Assembly: GCA_020848275.1 (NCBI GenBank)
Contig: JADLAK010000095.1
Location: 1-64,000, forward strand
Source: Planctomycetota bacterium
Lineage (GTDB): Bacteria; Planctomycetota; UBA8742; UBA2392
DNA: 64,000 bases
Reading direction: 5' to 3'
Positions within the stretch are counted from its first letter, which is position 1, and each line of letters begins with the position of its first letter. The notes below the pieces were generated by a model, which saw nothing but the letters and a program-made list of their open reading frames with translations, made no database searches and was not told where the DNA came from. The position numbers and the translations under genes were made by a program. This document shows positions 53,663-62,574 of the stretch, piece after piece.

Positions 53663-54943
53663 ATGCGAAAGCTGACCGGGTTTCTGCCGCTGATCGTTGC
53701 ATCGGCGGCGCTGGTGTTTGTGGCAACGACGCAGGCCGCGGCCAAGAATGCCGAAGTGGCCGAGGTCGGTCCCCGTCGCGAAGCCGCCGAGCCCGCAGGC
53801 CCGGCCACGGCGTTCAAGGTCTACGAGTGGGGAGTGGCGACGCAACACTGGCAAGGCGGCGAGGACACCCGCTTTGACGGCGATGTGCCGGCGGCGTATT
53901 ACGAAGCGTCGGAAGTCCCCGTTGATTCCACTCCCGAACCCGAGCCCCAGCCCAAACCTGACCCCAAGCCCGACCCGGGGCCAATTCGTCCACGCAAGCC
54001 CGTGCTGTACTTCGATTGCGCCAGGAACGTCACCTTCGACCTGAGCGTGATTTTTTCGTCGGGCAAAATGACGTGGATGTACCCCAAGCCGACCAAACGC
54101 AGCGCCGAGGGTACGGCGGTTTGGAGCGGCATTCGCCTTCACTCGGATTCCGTCGAAGAGCTGAGAACCGGGCCCGCGCCGAAGCTTTTGGACGTGCCGG
54201 CAGACCACTGGGCGAACTATTCTCGCGAGGCCTCGAACTCCAGCATCGAGATCGGTGGCGAGCGCGAACGCTTCCTCTTCTACGAAGGTGAAGCCGCGCC
54301 GACGCTGGAACTTGACATCGCCCTCAACGACAAAGGCGATTTCGTCCTGCGCAATTTTTCCGCCTACCCGATCTACGACTTCGGCGCGACCTTGCGTGTT
54401 GCGGGCAAGGCCAGTTTCGTCGTCGTGCCCGAAATTCCCTCCGCAAGCGGCGAAACGCCGGGCGAAGTGACAATCGGCGGCAAACATGTCGTCCAGGACG
54501 TAAACATCGGCAAGGACCTGCTCGCAAAGCAATGCGAAGCGGCTGGCCTGACCGCGGCGCAGGCCAAGGTGTTCAACCGCTGCTGGTATAACGAGTTCTT
54601 CGGGCCGATGGACGACCGCACCGACCATTGCTACTGGTACCGGCGCGATCCGCGCGCGCTCGACGCTTCCGTCGCGCTGAAGTTGAAGCTGCCCGCGGGC
54701 TTTGCCGCCGAGTTCAAACGCGTCGGTTACGTCTACGTGCACGGCGTGGACTACGACAAACTCGCCGATTTCGACAAGCTCGTTACCGACGCCGTCGGCG
54801 GCAACACCGACTCCGGCGACAAGCTGAAGAAGGCCGGGATTGCGGCCATGGGCGCTGTGCGCCGCGCGCTGCTCGACAAAGACCTGCCTCTCAAGAAGCG
54901 CCTCGAACTTGCCAAACTCCTGAAATCCCTCACCGCAAAGTAA
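53663..54943 (+). CDS. YEWG-array protein D, exported, unknown function
   Basis: A 426-residue paralogue, ten bases after C. A signal peptide ends near TQAAA, followed by KVYEWGVATQHWQGGED, a Pro-rich linker (PEPEPQPKPDPKPDPGP), KPVLYFDCARNVTF, TWMYPKPTKRSAEG, DHWANYSREASNSSIEIGGE, RERFLFYEGEA and the GAVRRALLDKDLPLKKR block. It is the most diverged at the N-D-G core (HWQGG instead of NWDG) and adds a Tyr/Trp-rich insert (TDHCYWYRRDP). Confidence 0.8.
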   Translation: MRKLTGFLPLIVASAALVFVATTQAAAKNAEVAEVGPRREAAEPAGPATAFKVYEWGVATQHWQGGEDTRFDGDVPAAYYEASEVPVDSTPEPEPQPKPDPKPDPGPIRPRKPVLYFDCARNVTFDLSVIFSSGKMTWMYPKPTKRSAEGTAVWSGIRLHSDSVEELRTGPAPKLLDVPADHWANYSREASNSSIEIGGERERFLFYEGEAAPTLELDIALNDKGDFVLRNFSAYPIYDFGATLRVAGKASFVVVPEIPSASGETPGEVTIGGKHVVQDVNIGKDLLAKQCEAAGLTAAQAKVFNRCWYNEFFGPMDDRTDHCYWYRRDPRALDASVALKLKLPAGFAAEFKRVGYVYVHGVDYDKLADFDKLVTDAVGGNTDSGDKLKKAGIAAMGAVRRALLDKDLPLKKRLELAKLLKSLTAK

Positions 54944-54946
54944 GCC

Positions 54947-56221
54947 ATGAAGAAAACCAACCTGTTGATTCTCTGTGCCGCCTCCGCGGCGATTCTGACC
55001 GCCTGGATCACCCCGGCCAGGGGCGGCGAGGTCGATGAAAAACGCATCGCCAAGCTCGAGGCCGAGCGCAAGAAAGCCGCCGCCGAGCAACCCGACCAGC
55101 CCCAAAGCGGCGCGCTCAAGATGTACGAGTGGGGCGTGCAGCGCGACAATTGGGACGGCACGCCGGTGGTCATCAATGACGTGCCCGACTTCTATTACGA
55201 CGCGAGCGAAGTCCCCATTGCGGACGCGCCCGTGACCGACCCCGAGCCCGAACCGGACCCGGAGCCGCACCGGGGCATGGAAGAAAAACCGGTGATCTAC
55301 TTCGAGGCCAGCGAAGGCATGGGCTTTGGCTTTGATGTCAAGTTCACCGTCGGCGACATCACCTGGATGTATCCCAAACCGTCGCGCCGCACCGACGCGT
55401 CGACGGCGCAGTGGGACAGCATCACCGTCTTTCCCGATGGCGGCGATCTCGACAAAGGCCTGCCGGAGTTGCACAGCGTTGCCAAGGGCCACTGGTCGGA
55501 GTTCTCGCGTGAGGGCAGCACTTCGACATTGTCCGTCAACGGCGAGGCTGAACGCTTCCTCTTCTACGAAGGCACCAACAGCGACCTGCCGGAAGTCGAC
55601 GTCAGCCAGGACGCCGAAGGCAACATCATCCTGCGCAACTATTCCTGCTGCGCCGTCCACGACCTGCGGCTGCGCGTGAAAGTCAAAGACGCCTGGCGCG
55701 CCTGGTACGTGCGCGCGATTGCCGAGGCCAACGGCGACACGCCGCGCGAGCTGAAGCTCAGCGACGGCGACGCCGTCAAACTCGACGACACACGCAAGCC
55801 CGGCCTACTTGCCGCCGAAGCCAAGGCCGCGGGGCTGACCGACTCGCAATCAAAAGTCTTCGAGCGCTGCTGGGGCGAAAGCTTCCTGCAGGAAGAAAAA
55901 GCTGTGCTCACCTACCGCCTCGACCAGGTCTTGCTGGATGAAAACTACATTCTGACGGTCAAGGCGCCCGGCGTGACGGTCGAAAGCAAACGCGTGGGCT
56001 ACAAATACGTCGCAGGCATCGACCTCAGCCGGCAAGACGACCTCGACGCCCTTACGCTGCTTGCGGCGGGCGGCGACAAAGAAGCCACGGCCAAGCTGAC
56101 GAAATCCGGCATTTCCGGCGTGGGTGCGGTGCGCCGCGCGATGCTCGACAAGGACCAGCCCCTGCGAAAACGCGTCAATCTTGCGCAAATCCTGAAAGCG
56201 ATGGCCGGCGGCGGCCACTAA
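54947..56221 (+). CDS. YEWG-array protein E, exported, unknown function
   Basis: A 424-residue paralogue, only three bases after D. It has a signal peptide (LLILCAASAAILTAWITPARG), a short Lys/Glu helix, KMYEWGVQRDNWDGTPV, KPVIYFEASEGMGFGFDVKF (seen as VIYFEASEG), TWMYPKPSRRTDASTAQWDS, HWSEFSREGSTSTLSVNGEA, ERFLFYEGTNSDLPEVDV, DAWRAWYVRAIAEANGDTP and GAVRRAMLDKDQPLRKR. It groups with B and F by the WRAWYVR block and the GVQR/GVDR core. Confidence 0.8.
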   Translation: MKKTNLLILCAASAAILTAWITPARGGEVDEKRIAKLEAERKKAAAEQPDQPQSGALKMYEWGVQRDNWDGTPVVINDVPDFYYDASEVPIADAPVTDPEPEPDPEPHRGMEEKPVIYFEASEGMGFGFDVKFTVGDITWMYPKPSRRTDASTAQWDSITVFPDGGDLDKGLPELHSVAKGHWSEFSREGSTSTLSVNGEAERFLFYEGTNSDLPEVDVSQDAEGNIILRNYSCCAVHDLRLRVKVKDAWRAWYVRAIAEANGDTPRELKLSDGDAVKLDDTRKPGLLAAEAKAAGLTDSQSKVFERCWGESFLQEEKAVLTYRLDQVLLDENYILTVKAPGVTVESKRVGYKYVAGIDLSRQDDLDALTLLAAGGDKEATAKLTKSGISGVGAVRRAMLDKDQPLRKRVNLAQILKAMAGGGH

Positions 56222-56246
56222 CCGGTAACGCAAATTGGGGGCAATC

Positions 56247-57491
56247 ATGGTCAAACTGCAATGGAAGTTGCTGCCGCTTGGCGCCGCCGCGGTATTGCTA
56301 TTCTTGGCAACCGGGCCCATCACGGGTGAGGCGGAAGAGGGCCGAGCGGTTGCACGGCTTAAGAGCGCGTCGAAGAACCCCGAGGCTCTTTCGCTCAAGC
56401 TTTACGAATGGGGCGTCGACCGCGCCAACTGGGACGGCACGGCCGTGTCGCCCAATGACGTGCCTGATTTCTATTACAGCGCCGACGAAGTCACGCTTGC
56501 CCCTGCGCCGGAAAAACCCGAGCCCAAGCCTGTTGCCAAACCGCGCCCGGAAAGCGGCGTCGGTTGCGCCAAGCCCGTCGTTTACTTTGAAAGCGACAAG
56601 GACGGCGTTTTCGACTTCGAGGTCCGGTTTGCCCACGGCGCCATCGAATGGATGTACCCCAAGCCTTCTCGACGCATCGACACAGCCACGGCGCAATGGG
56701 ACGGCATTAAGATCGTCAGCAACGTCGACGACGCCGCGAAGCTGCCAAAGGTCCGCGACGTCAAGGCAGACCACTGGGCGGCATTCTCACGCGACGGCGC
56801 GAAATCGCTGCTGCAGGTCAACGGCGAAACAGAACACTTCCTGTTCTATGAAGGCAGCAAGACCGATCTCGTTGACGCCGATGTCGCGCAAGACGCCGAC
56901 GGCAACGTGGTGATTCGCAACTTCGGCGCGTTCGCCATCCACGACGTGCGCCTGCGGCTGCAAACCAAAGACGGCTGGCGCGCGTGGTTCGTGCGCGAAA
57001 TTGCGGCGGCCAATGGCAGTACGCCGACGGCGGTGACGCTTGCTGAAGGAAACCGCGTCGAGCTTGCCGATGTGCGCAAACCCGGCGTCCTTGCGGCCGA
57101 GAGCAAGGCCGCGGGCCTGACCGATACACAGGCGGCGGTTTTCGAACGCTGCTGGCGCAACGATTTCGTGATGGGCGACCGCTCGGTGCTGACTTGGCGT
57201 CACGACGCGCAGGCGGTCGACAGTGCCGTGCCGCTGAAGGCCGGCAATGCGAAACTCGAGAGCAAGCGCGTGTGCTACGCGTGGATTGCCAATATCGACC
57301 TTTCGCGCCAGGCAGAATTCGACAAGCTGGCAGACGGCGTTTCAACGGGCGACACCGCCGCAGGCGAAAAACTGGCAAAAAGCGGCGTTGCGGGGGCGGG
57401 GGCGGTACGCCGCCTGATATCGAACAGCGAAGTTTCGCTTGCGCGCCGGATGAAGCTGGCAAAGTGGTTGAAGACCCAGTCCGGGAAATAA
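56247..57491 (+). CDS. YEWG-array protein F, exported, unknown function
   Basis: Last of the array; ATG 56247 follows GGGG at about six bases (an earlier TTG is less likely). The 414-residue product has a signal peptide (LLPLGAAAVLLFLATGPITG), KLYEWGVDRANWDGTAV, KPVVYFESDKDGVFDFEVRF (VVYFESDKD), EWMYPKPSRRIDTATAQWDG, DHWAAFSRDG, LQVNGETEHFLFYEGSK, GWRAWFVREIAAANGSTP and the terminal GAVRRLISNSEVSLARR. A strong terminator lies 22 bases after the stop, so the six genes probably form one transcript. Confidence 0.8.
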   Translation: MVKLQWKLLPLGAAAVLLFLATGPITGEAEEGRAVARLKSASKNPEALSLKLYEWGVDRANWDGTAVSPNDVPDFYYSADEVTLAPAPEKPEPKPVAKPRPESGVGCAKPVVYFESDKDGVFDFEVRFAHGAIEWMYPKPSRRIDTATAQWDGIKIVSNVDDAAKLPKVRDVKADHWAAFSRDGAKSLLQVNGETEHFLFYEGSKTDLVDADVAQDADGNVVIRNFGAFAIHDVRLRLQTKDGWRAWFVREIAAANGSTPTAVTLAEGNRVELADVRKPGVLAAESKAAGLTDTQAAVFERCWRNDFVMGDRSVLTWRHDAQAVDSAVPLKAGNAKLESKRVCYAWIANIDLSRQAEFDKLADGVSTGDTAAGEKLAKSGVAGAGAVRRLISNSEVSLARRMKLAKWLKTQSGK

Positions 57492-57836
57492 TGGGCAACC
57501 AAAGGGTGCAAAGAGAGCCGGGTTTCCCGGCTCTTTTTATTGTGCAAAGTGATGATTCGGACCCTCGAAGCTTCATCTATAGATGTGCTTGACGAGTGTG
57601 CCAGATCGTCTACAGTGGCAACCCCGTATACACAATTGGTATCCAACGGAACTATCGTCCAAAGGTGAAAACTGCGTAGAGCCTTGTGGATACGCTTGTT
57701 AGAAGCAGTTGACGAGCGTAGCTACAAGTCAGGGCCGCTTTTGGCGTATGGAACGCAACTTGCTAAACCACCCCCGGTGCTAGTGAAATAACGACTAAAT
57801 GCTGGGTCGCAGGGTGCGTCCCTCAAGGAGAGTACA
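57492..57836. other. Intergenic region between the YEWG array and the giant surface protein
   Basis: 345 bases with a terminator at 57514-57538 and otherwise no gene. TTGACG with TACAGT 16 bases later near 57590 could be a promoter, but this is weak. AAGGAG at 57825-57830 is the ribosome site of the next gene. Confidence 0.45.
57514..57538 (+). terminator. Intrinsic terminator of the YEWG array
   Basis: AGAGCCGGG/CCCGGCTCT with loop TTT and a T-run, 22 bases after the last array gene. Confidence 0.85.
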
Positions 57837-60800
57837 GTGATTAGCCTGAGACTTTCGCCTGCCTTGAAGTTGATGGTCGCTTTGGCTGCAGTGGTTGTCG
57901 TGGGGGTTAGCGCGGCCAACGCCCAACTCGACAAGAACATTGATGCGGTGCGCATGAAGGGGCCGACCATTACGGCCGCCGCGACCGACACCTGGGAACC
58001 GAATAACACGCCTGCCTCGGTGGCGGTCGGCAACCCGATCCCTGCGGGCTATGTGCCGCCAGGCAACATCCTCGACTCGAAGTATTCGACCTTCAACATC
58101 CTGGGTAACATTTTCCGCGGCCAAAACGGCGCGGCGAGCCCCTTCAGGGCCTGCACCAACGACCCGATCTGGCTTGACCAGGGCGACGAGGACTGGTGGG
58201 ACATCTATTCCGTCCCGTCAGGCACCCTCCACATTGCCCTGAACCAGCTCAATGACCCGGCGAGCCCGATTGCCGTCGAGGTTTACCTGTACATCACAGG
58301 TGGTTCGCCCACCTTGGTTGCCGGCCCGTTGATGCCGGCGCCCTTTTACCGCGAACTCAGGAAGTCGAACAACCCGCCTGATCCCTACGACGGCGTCGTC
58401 ATGGATATCCCCATTGCCGGCGGCCAGGACGAATACCTTGTCAAGGTCTTTGAAAAGACGGGCCCGGGCACTTTCCCCGCAGGGTCCAAAATCCGTTATG
58501 AACTCAGCTATGAATGCGACTGGGGTTCGTCGATCGCACATCCCAACGGCAGCGGCTTGGACATGTTCGAAGGCACCCAGCCCAACGCACCCTTGAACAA
58601 CTTCTTCCTCGAAGCGGCCGCGGATATTACCCCGGCAGCTTCCGGAGTTCCGCAGACCTTCAACATGACTTACAACGGCTACGACTACTACAAGGTCGTG
58701 CTGACCTCCCCCGCCTCGATTTCCGTTAACCTGATCTTTAACGGCGGCAACACCGGCGGCCTGGACGCCTCGACGACTTCACCACCGCCCAACGTACGCT
58801 TCAATTACGACCTCTATTGGGTTGCGGGAGGCGGCAACTATGGCTTCGTTCCCAACCCGATGAACCAGGACCAGATAGAATTCGAGGGCGCCATGGACCA
58901 ATGGAGCCCCGCAACGGGAGCATGGTTGAGATGCCAGAATCCCGACACGCAAAACAGTCCCAACCCGCCGGTCATCAACACGCCTTCGATGGCCGCCGGC
59001 ACCTATTATTTCTTCGTGATGTGCTGGGACACCCGCCCCACCGCGGGCATCGGCATCAGCAGCGTGTTTGGCAGCCCGAATAATGCCGTGTGCTACTGGC
59101 CCATGTGCGGCGTTGACCCCATCGACTATTCGTTGCAGGTCACCACGGTCGCCGACACCGACGACCAGTACGACATTTCGCCCAACAACAACGACACCGC
59201 CGCCGCCGCCTCCGAGCTTCTCAACGGCACGTACAACAACCTTCGCATGTTCTGGGGCCCGACGACGGACGAGCAGGACTGGTTCAAGGTCGAACTCAAC
59301 GACGGCGACACCCTCGAAGTTCGTCTCGATGTGGCTCCCGCGGGAGGCCTGTGCGATGACTTCACCCTTGAACTTTACTCGCCGCCGCTGATTGGAAGCC
59401 AGGCAGGCTCTGCACAAACCATGATCGACCGGTCCGCGGCTGACCAGCGCGGCGACAGGCGCCTTCCCTACAAGAACGCCAGCGGCGATATCGGCGGCTG
59501 GACGCTGACAGAAACTGTCGGCACCTGGGGTACTGTCGGCCTCACAGGCAACACCCGCCACATCTCGGGCTTTTTCTACATCCGCGTCATGCTTGGCCCT
59601 GAGGCTAACGTGTATGACGACGTGATTGCTACGGCGGGCACATACAACCTGACCATCTTCGTCAACGGCATCGCCAGCGGCGTGCAGCCCCAGTTCTCGC
59701 CCACGCCGATTGTGGTGTCGCCCGAAGACGACAAAGAAAGCAACGACAACTATCTCGAGGCGCGCAACAATCCCCAGGCCTCGGGCCTCGACGGCCTCAC
59801 CCGCAACTCCAAGCTGCTCGACTTCCAGGATTGGTACAAAGTTCCCGCCGGCAAGAACGACAACATCCAGGCGACGCTGATCTATACAGCGGAGGCGGGC
59901 GTTGCCCCCAACGCGGGCGTCGACCTCGACCTGTTGATCTATGACATGGACCAGGACATTGACGTCGGCGTCGCGCCCAACATCGTGAAAGTTCCCGTTT
60001 GCCCGATTGTCGGCGCCAACATCGATATCGAGGCGCCGGGCCAGCGCCGCGTGACGGTCAGCGCGACGGCGGGCCTGGGTTACAACCCGGGACCGATGGT
60101 CAACGGCATGCTCACGACCGCGCCCAATAGCGGAAACATGTACATCGTGGTGCAACGCTGGGGTTGCCGCGCCGCCGCCTATGACCTCAACATCAACGTC
60201 AATGGCCGTTCGCCCATCACCGCACTCCAGATCACCGCGGTGCGCACCGGCCCGCCGGGCCAGATTGATGCCGGCCTCAACCAGTTCGTGGATATCGAAG
60301 TCGACATCAGCAATGTCCTGTCGAGCGCCGAGTCCATCACGGGCATGGCCTTCAACCTGATCCACGAAAAGGGCGCTGACGTGACCGGCCAGTACGCCAT
60401 CACCGGCCCCCTGACCGGCCAGGCTTACCCCAACGGTTCGACCATCCCGACACTCATCCCGCCGGGCACTCCCCCGGACAACACCCGGACGTTCTGGTTC
60501 CGCATCCAGGGCAACCCGCTGTCGACCAACGGCGCCGTCAGTATCTTCCCAGACGCCAGCGCGGGCAACAAACAGGTGCCAGGCCTTGCTTCGGACGAGT
60601 TCGTCACCGTCAACGGCAATCCCCCGGGACCCAAGTTCATGTACACCGTCCTGCGTGCCGCACCGGGCAGCAACCTTAAACCCGGCGGGGCGCTCGTCCT
60701 CGAGGTGGTTGTGAGCAACGCTGACGGCACCACCGCCGGCATTCTCACCGAGCCCGCCGCGATCACATTCCTCCACAGCGGCCTCGACATCAGCACCGAG

Positions 60801-61145
60801 TATACCCGCTCCACCAACAGCCCTGTGGTCGGTGGCGTCGCCAACGGCATGCCCGTTATGCTCACAGTCGGGCAGGACATCACCTGTGAGTGGTTCTACG
60901 GCATATCCTCGGGCGCCACAGATGGAGATGTCACCGTAACCTTCTCCGGTGGCGGCGCCGCCAACCCTGAAACCGCCAGCGGATCCTTCGTGATCTCCGG
61001 CGGCTACGGCCAGGGCTTCATCGGCGGCAGCAGCGGTTGCGCACAGGCTGTCGGCTTCACCGCCCCGTGGCTGCTCATCGGCGCCCTGTTTGTGGTTGCG
61101 GCTATCGCCCAGCGCCGCCGCCGCGCTTTGGCCGACAAGGCCTAA
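57837..61145 (+). CDS. Large exported protein with PPC-like domains and Cys-type C-terminal sorting tail (1102 aa)
   Basis: GTG 57837 follows AAGGAG at seven bases. A signal peptide (KLMVALAAVVVVGVSAANA) leads into several prepeptidase-C-terminal (PPC)-like beta modules: TWEPNNTPASVAVGN...DEDWWDIYSVPSGTL, PNNNDTAAAASELLNGTY...EQDWFKVELNDGD and DKESNDNYLEARNNPQASG...FQDWYKVPAGKND, each described here by its core. Two Ig-like modules follow. The last roughly 35 residues form a sorting signal: Gly/Ser-rich GGSSGC, a hydrophobic helix (PWLLIGALFVVAAIA) and an Arg cluster (RRRR). This matches, from family knowledge, Cys-containing CTERM signals such as MYXO-CTERM. Likely surface-displayed; ligand unknown. 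Confidence 0.82.
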   Translation: MISLRLSPALKLMVALAAVVVVGVSAANAQLDKNIDAVRMKGPTITAAATDTWEPNNTPASVAVGNPIPAGYVPPGNILDSKYSTFNILGNIFRGQNGAASPFRACTNDPIWLDQGDEDWWDIYSVPSGTLHIALNQLNDPASPIAVEVYLYITGGSPTLVAGPLMPAPFYRELRKSNNPPDPYDGVVMDIPIAGGQDEYLVKVFEKTGPGTFPAGSKIRYELSYECDWGSSIAHPNGSGLDMFEGTQPNAPLNNFFLEAAADITPAASGVPQTFNMTYNGYDYYKVVLTSPASISVNLIFNGGNTGGLDASTTSPPPNVRFNYDLYWVAGGGNYGFVPNPMNQDQIEFEGAMDQWSPATGAWLRCQNPDTQNSPNPPVINTPSMAAGTYYFFVMCWDTRPTAGIGISSVFGSPNNAVCYWPMCGVDPIDYSLQVTTVADTDDQYDISPNNNDTAAAASELLNGTYNNLRMFWGPTTDEQDWFKVELNDGDTLEVRLDVAPAGGLCDDFTLELYSPPLIGSQAGSAQTMIDRSAADQRGDRRLPYKNASGDIGGWTLTETVGTWGTVGLTGNTRHISGFFYIRVMLGPEANVYDDVIATAGTYNLTIFVNGIASGVQPQFSPTPIVVSPEDDKESNDNYLEARNNPQASGLDGLTRNSKLLDFQDWYKVPAGKNDNIQATLIYTAEAGVAPNAGVDLDLLIYDMDQDIDVGVAPNIVKVPVCPIVGANIDIEAPGQRRVTVSATAGLGYNPGPMVNGMLTTAPNSGNMYIVVQRWGCRAAAYDLNINVNGRSPITALQITAVRTGPPGQIDAGLNQFVDIEVDISNVLSSAESITGMAFNLIHEKGADVTGQYAITGPLTGQAYPNGSTIPTLIPPGTPPDNTRTFWFRIQGNPLSTNGAVSIFPDASAGNKQVPGLASDEFVTVNGNPPGPKFMYTVLRAAPGSNLKPGGALVLEVVVSNADGTTAGILTEPAAITFLHSGLDISTEYTRSTNSPVVGGVANGMPVMLTVGQDITCEWFYGISSGATDGDVTVTFSGGGAANPETASGSFVISGGYGQGFIGGSSGCAQAVGFTAPWLLIGALFVVAAIAQRRRRALADKA

Positions 61146-61164
61146 GCTTCTACCCGTAACTATC

Positions 61165-61199
61165 CCGGGGCCTCCTATCATGGAGGCCCCGGTTGTTTT
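61165..61199 (+). terminator. Terminator after the giant surface protein gene
   Basis: CCGGGGCCTCC/GGAGGCCCCGG with loop TATCAT followed by TTGTTTT. Confidence 0.8.
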
Positions 61200-61223
61200 G
61201 TGGCTGCGGTTTCCCAACCGCAG
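61200..61223. repeat. GTGGC-type palindrome
   Basis: GTGGCTGCGGTTTCCCAACCGCAG, given by its arms CTGCGGTT/AACCGCAG; it shares GTGGCTGCG with the copy at 44681. Confidence 0.65.
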
Positions 61224-61295
61224 GTTGTTTTGGGATAGCCCCGGTTGTTTTGCCCCGCTGCGGCCTTATATTCAGGGCATCCAGGGAAACAGGCC

Positions 61296-62504
61296 ATGAC
61301 CGAGACCATTAGCTACGCCACCAACTTCGACCTGACCGAAGAGCAGACCCAGATTCGCAACACCATCCGCGACTTCGCCAAAAACGTCGTCGCGCCCAAG
61401 GCCCAGCACATCGACGAAGCCAACGAATTCAACGTCGAGGCTTTCAAGGGGCTGGCCGAACTCGGTTTCCTCGGCATCACCATCCCGGAATCCTACGGGG
61501 GCAGCGGCTTCGATACCCTCAGCTACGCAATCGCCGTCGAAGAACTCTCGCGCGTTTGCGGCAGCACCGGCCTTGGCTATGCCGCCCACGTCAGCCTTGG
61601 GCTTACGCCGATTTACCTGTTCGGCACCGAGGAACAGAAGCGCAAGTACGTGCCGCAACTGTGCAAGGGCGTCGACGACAACGGCAATTTGACATTGGGC
61701 TGCTTTGGATTAACAGAACCCGGCGCCGGCAGCGACGCCAGCGGCACCAAAACCCGCGCCGAGCGCAAAGCCGACCATTGGCTGGTCAACGGCCGCAAAG
61801 CCTGGATCACCAACCCGCACTACGCGAAAACCTGCATCTTCACCGCGCGCACCAACGACAAACCCGCTAAAGGCAAGGGCATCACGGCGTTCATTGGCGA
61901 ACTCAAGACGCCGGGTTTCAAGGTCGAGCAAAAGGAAGACAAGCTGGGCTGCCGCGGCAGCGACACGGCGCAACTTTCGTTCGAGGACATGAAGCTGCCG
62001 CTGGACGCCGTCGCGGGCGGCATGGAACAAGTCGACGTCGGCTTTGAGAAGTTCATGAAGACGCTGGCGGGCGGGCGCATCTCCATTGGCGCCATGGCGC
62101 TGGGCCTGGCGCAGGGCGCCTTTGACAAGGCCAGCGAGTACGCCAGGCAACGTAAGCAGTTCAACGCGCCGATCGGGACCTTCCAGGGCGTGAGTTTCAA
62201 GATCGCCGACATGGCGATGGAAATCGCCGCGGCGAGGCACTTGATTTATCACGCCGCGCGCCTGCGCGACGCGGGTCGCGACTTCACCATGGAGGGCAGC
62301 ATGGCCAAGCTGTACGCCAGCGAAGTGGCGATGAAGACCTGCACCAACGCGATCCAGGTGCTGGGCGGCGTGGGCTACACGCGCGAGTACGAGGTCGAGC
62401 GCATGCTGCGCGACAGCAAGCTGTGCGAAATCGGCGAAGGCACCAGCGAAGTCCAGCGCCTGATCATTTCTCGGAAGATCCTGGGCGATCTGAGAAACGC
62501 GTAG
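61296..62504 (+). CDS. Acyl-CoA dehydrogenase (short-chain/isovaleryl type)
   Basis: ATG 61296 is preceded by GGGA. The 402-residue flavoenzyme oxidises acyl-CoA to trans-2-enoyl-CoA, passing electrons to ETF. Motifs in order: LTEEQTQIRNTIRDFAKN, ESYGGSGFDTLSYAIAVEEL (YGGSG), GCFGLTEPGAGSDAS, WITNPHYA, KLGCRGSDTAQLSFED, QRKQFNAPIGTFQG, QVLGGVGYTREYEVERMLRD and the terminal EIGEGTSEVQRLIISR. The catalytic base (Glu) position cannot be placed with certainty by eye. It is monocistronic as far as seen; no ETF genes are in the window. Confidence 0.9.
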   Translation: MTETISYATNFDLTEEQTQIRNTIRDFAKNVVAPKAQHIDEANEFNVEAFKGLAELGFLGITIPESYGGSGFDTLSYAIAVEELSRVCGSTGLGYAAHVSLGLTPIYLFGTEEQKRKYVPQLCKGVDDNGNLTLGCFGLTEPGAGSDASGTKTRAERKADHWLVNGRKAWITNPHYAKTCIFTARTNDKPAKGKGITAFIGELKTPGFKVEQKEDKLGCRGSDTAQLSFEDMKLPLDAVAGGMEQVDVGFEKFMKTLAGGRISIGAMALGLAQGAFDKASEYARQRKQFNAPIGTFQGVSFKIADMAMEIAAARHLIYHAARLRDAGRDFTMEGSMAKLYASEVAMKTCTNAIQVLGGVGYTREYEVERMLRDSKLCEIGEGTSEVQRLIISRKILGDLRNA

Positions 62505-62528
62505 TGGCATTGATCTCCAGGTCAATGT
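62505..62528. repeat. GTGGC-type palindrome after the acyl-CoA dehydrogenase gene
   Basis: GTGGC followed by arms CATTGATCT/AGGTCAATG (one mismatch), directly abutting the stop codon. Confidence 0.6.
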
Positions 62529-62574
62529 GCTGTTTGAGTCCCCTGGAACCCCTGCACTCCAACATCGAGTGACC

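Noticed and set aside
58779-61217. 812-codon antisense frame across the giant surface protein
   Set aside because: It has no signal peptide or domain cues and is opposite a well-supported gene with modular repeats.
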